A DNA stretch of 64,000 nucleotides. It comes from a bacterium. GTDB taxonomy: Bacteria; Ratteibacteria; UBA8468; B48-G9; DTJG01. The stretch lies in contig JAJYYV010000003.1 in assembly GCA_021800535.1 (NCBI GenBank), positions 1 to 64,000 on the forward strand, in the 5' to 3' direction. Under the pieces are notes generated by a model. That model saw only the letters and a program-made list of their open reading frames with translations. It did no database searches and was not told the DNA's origin. Shown piece after piece: positions 62,657 through 64,000 of the stretch (position 1 is its first letter; each line of letters starts with the position of its first letter). The position numbers and the translations under genes were made by a program.

Positions 62657-62863
62657 ATGCCGAAGGAAAAAGGTAAGGTGAAGTGGTTCAATAATACCAA
62701 AGGATACGGTTTTATTGAACGAGAAAATGGCGAAGATGTTTTTATCCATTACTCTGCAATTGGTGGAGATGGATATAAAACATTGGAAGAAGGAGCATCT
62801 GTTGAGTTTGAAGTGACTCAAGGGAAAAAAGGTCTTCAGGCCATTAATGTAGTAAGGTTATAA
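62657..62863 (+). CDS. csp: Cold-shock-domain protein
   Basis: 68 residues. [20 protein letters not shown] (RNP1) and DVFIHYSAI (RNP2) are intact. An RNA chaperone binding single-stranded nucleic acid. AGGAGGAAAGAAG precedes the ATG, and a strong terminator follows. Confidence 0.95.
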   Translation: MPKEKGKVKWFNNTKGYGFIERENGEDVFIHYSAIGGDGYKTLEEGASVEFEVTQGKKGLQAINVVRL

Positions 62864-62892
62864 ACGAAAATATATAAACTTAACTACAATAA

Positions 62893-62930
62893 TGAGGGGA
62901 GGAGGAAAATCCTCCCCTCATATTTTTTTT
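62893..62930 (+). terminator. Intrinsic terminator after csp
   Basis: TGAGGGGAGGA (62893-62903) pairs perfectly with TCCTCCCCTCA (62910-62920), followed by TATTTTTTTT. A textbook hairpin and U tract, the clearest terminator in the window. Confidence 0.93.
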
Positions 62931-62995
62931 ATCGTATTTACTTAACCAAACACTTTTATTTATGAAGACTTTAAAAAAGTGTTAAAATAGTAATT

Positions 62996-63634
62996 ATGAA
63001 TCTATGGCAATTAACTATTCATGGTGGGATTCTCATGTTTCCCATTATTTTTTGTGGATTACTTGCAATTTCAATAATAATTGAAAGGATTATCTCTTTA
63101 CATCAGGCTGAAATAAATTCAGAAAACTTTTTGGAAAAAGTAGAAAAAATATTAAAAAAGGAACAGATAAAAGAAGTTGTTAATTTGTGTGATACCTCCC
63201 CCGGAGTTACTCCCCGTATAATTAAAGCAGGTATTTTAAAATCTGATAGAAGTATTGATGAAGTTAAAGAGGCAATAAAAGAAGAAGCAGAATATCAGGT
63301 TTTAAGTCTTGAAAAATACCTTGGAATTCTTGCTACAATTGCAACCATAGCTCCACTTCTTGGTTTTTTAGGCACATCTACAGGTTTTATAAAAACATTT
63401 ATGATTATTACTACAAAAGGTGTAGAATTAACAATGAAGGACCTTTCCAGAGGAATATGGGAGGCTTTACTAACTACTGTGGCAGGATTATCTGTTGCTA
63501 TTCCTGCATATATCGGGTATAATTATTTGGTAAGCTGGGTAAATAAAATTATTTCAGAAATGGAAAGGGCATCTTCTAAAATAATTGATGTATTAATTTT
63601 TCTTAGAGCAAGTCAGGAAGAGAAAGAAGTCTAA
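62996..63634 (+). CDS. exbB: ExbB/TolQ/MotA-family proton channel
   Basis: 212 residues. Three membrane segments: FPIIFCGLLAISIIIERI, ILATIATIAPLLGFLGTSTG and the final GIWEALLTTVAGLSVAIPAYI. The central motif APLLGFLGT is diagnostic. With ExbD it converts proton flow to force on TonB- or TolA-like partners. 1 bp before exbD. Confidence 0.92.
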   Translation: MNLWQLTIHGGILMFPIIFCGLLAISIIIERIISLHQAEINSENFLEKVEKILKKEQIKEVVNLCDTSPGVTPRIIKAGILKSDRSIDEVKEAIKEEAEYQVLSLEKYLGILATIATIAPLLGFLGTSTGFIKTFMIITTKGVELTMKDLSRGIWEALLTTVAGLSVAIPAYIGYNYLVSWVNKIISEMERASSKIIDVLIFLRASQEEKEV

Positions 63635-63635
63635 A

Positions 63636-64000
63636 ATGAAATTTCAGAGACATTATGAAATTGCCAAAGGAGAAATAAATTTTATTCCTTTAGTAAATAT
63701 TGTGCTGTTAATAACAATATATTTTATAATAACTTCCAGTTTTATTACTCAACCTATTATTAATGTTAGAACAACCAAAATGGTACAGGCAAAAAAATGG
63801 ACAAATAAAATTTTTTTGAATATTTCTGCTACAGGTAAAATATTTTCTGAAGGGAAAGAAATTCCATTTAAAGAGGTTGGTGTGTTTCTTAAAAAATTTA
63901 AAGGGAATATTTTAGTAATAGTAAAGGGACAAAAAAATACTCCTAATGGTACAATAGTTAAGATTATAGATATGGTTCATAAGTCAGGGATTAAAAATAT
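63636..64000 (+). CDS. exbD: ExbD/TolR-family protein (partial, cut by window end)
   Basis: 121 codons visible from ATG 63636. Short cytoplasmic start, one membrane segment (INFIPLVNIVLLITIYFIIT), then a periplasmic domain with LNISATGKIFSEGKEIPF and NTPNGTIVKIIDMVHKSGI. The key membrane Asp found in most ExbD (after PLVD) is an Asn here (PLVNIV). Partner of the ExbB gene. Confidence 0.87.
   Translation, partial: MKFQRHYEIAKGEINFIPLVNIVLLITIYFIITSSFITQPIINVRTTKMVQAKKWTNKIFLNISATGKIFSEGKEIPFKEVGVFLKKFKGNILVIVKGQKNTPNGTIVKIIDMVHKSGIKN

Noticed and set aside
1-64000. CRISPR array
   Set aside because: No regularly spaced direct repeats of 25-40 bp were seen; the repeats found are dispersed inverted-repeat elements.

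Overview
This window comes from an AT-rich (roughly 30% GC by eye), Gram-negative, probably anaerobic bacterium. TolC, HlyD, a periplasmic-chaperone-like protein and ExbB/ExbD indicate two membranes. MinD-type ATPases with built-in ferredoxins, NifX-like proteins and an FmdE homologue suggest an anaerobic, metal-handling lifestyle. The missing rpmD, the archaeal-type phosphoglycerate mutase, the GH57 glycosidase and the AT-richness would fit an uncultivated lineage such as the Omnitrophota/Ratteibacteria neighbourhood. That placement is inference; sequence reading alone does not fix it.

Layout. 1-14776 is one continuous S10-spc-alpha ribosomal superoperon on the + strand (tuf tail to rplQ, with secY, adk, map, infA, rpmJ and rpoA). 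It has two peculiarities: rpsE appears to start at ATT, and rpmD (L30) is absent. A small unknown gene, a PilT-like ATPase and purD follow (14781-17334). 17340-26320 is a minus-strand stress and metal region: an EmrB-EmrA-TolC efflux operon, a porin remnant, an FmdE-family protein, a HicAB cassette, an Acr3 arsenite pump, a thioredoxin-like protein and a broken flavoprotein. 26312-33880 is a metal/iron-sulfur cluster: Mrp, a methyltransferase remnant, a CDF-NifX fusion broken by an amber codon, two MinD-ferredoxin ATPases, two NifX proteins, a DUF5320 protein, Fur and a DUF3786 protein. A TSUP permease, a ferredoxin, a Ysc84-like protein, a CAU tRNA, asnB and a toxin-antitoxin pair lead to tRNA-Leu(CAA) at 39138-39220.

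39221-49322 looks like a decaying 10-kb island bounded by the tRNA-Leu gene and a 40-bp direct copy of its 5' half. It holds a YtrA-type regulator, an ABC transporter, two unusual sensor-like membrane proteins and several broken genes (DUF805, Panacea-like, ankyrin, lipoprotein propeller, hicA). 49394-60065 is a long minus-strand operon combining glycogen metabolism (glgA, glgC, GH57, galT, phosphohexomutase) with a two-component system, rsfS, rsmI and a SurA-like protein. 60258-64000 (+) carries apgM, a YHS protein, a DnaQ-WYL fusion, a tiny lipoprotein, a cold-shock protein and exbB/exbD.

Shared regulation and mobile DNA tie the accessory half together. Four near-identical ArsR-type palindromes lie upstream of tolC, the FmdE gene, acr3 and the TSUP gene. 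Three Fur boxes lie upstream of tolC, fur and the DUF5320-NifX-MinD operon. A family of small terminal-inverted-repeat elements is scattered between genes; one pair of its ends exactly brackets hicAB.
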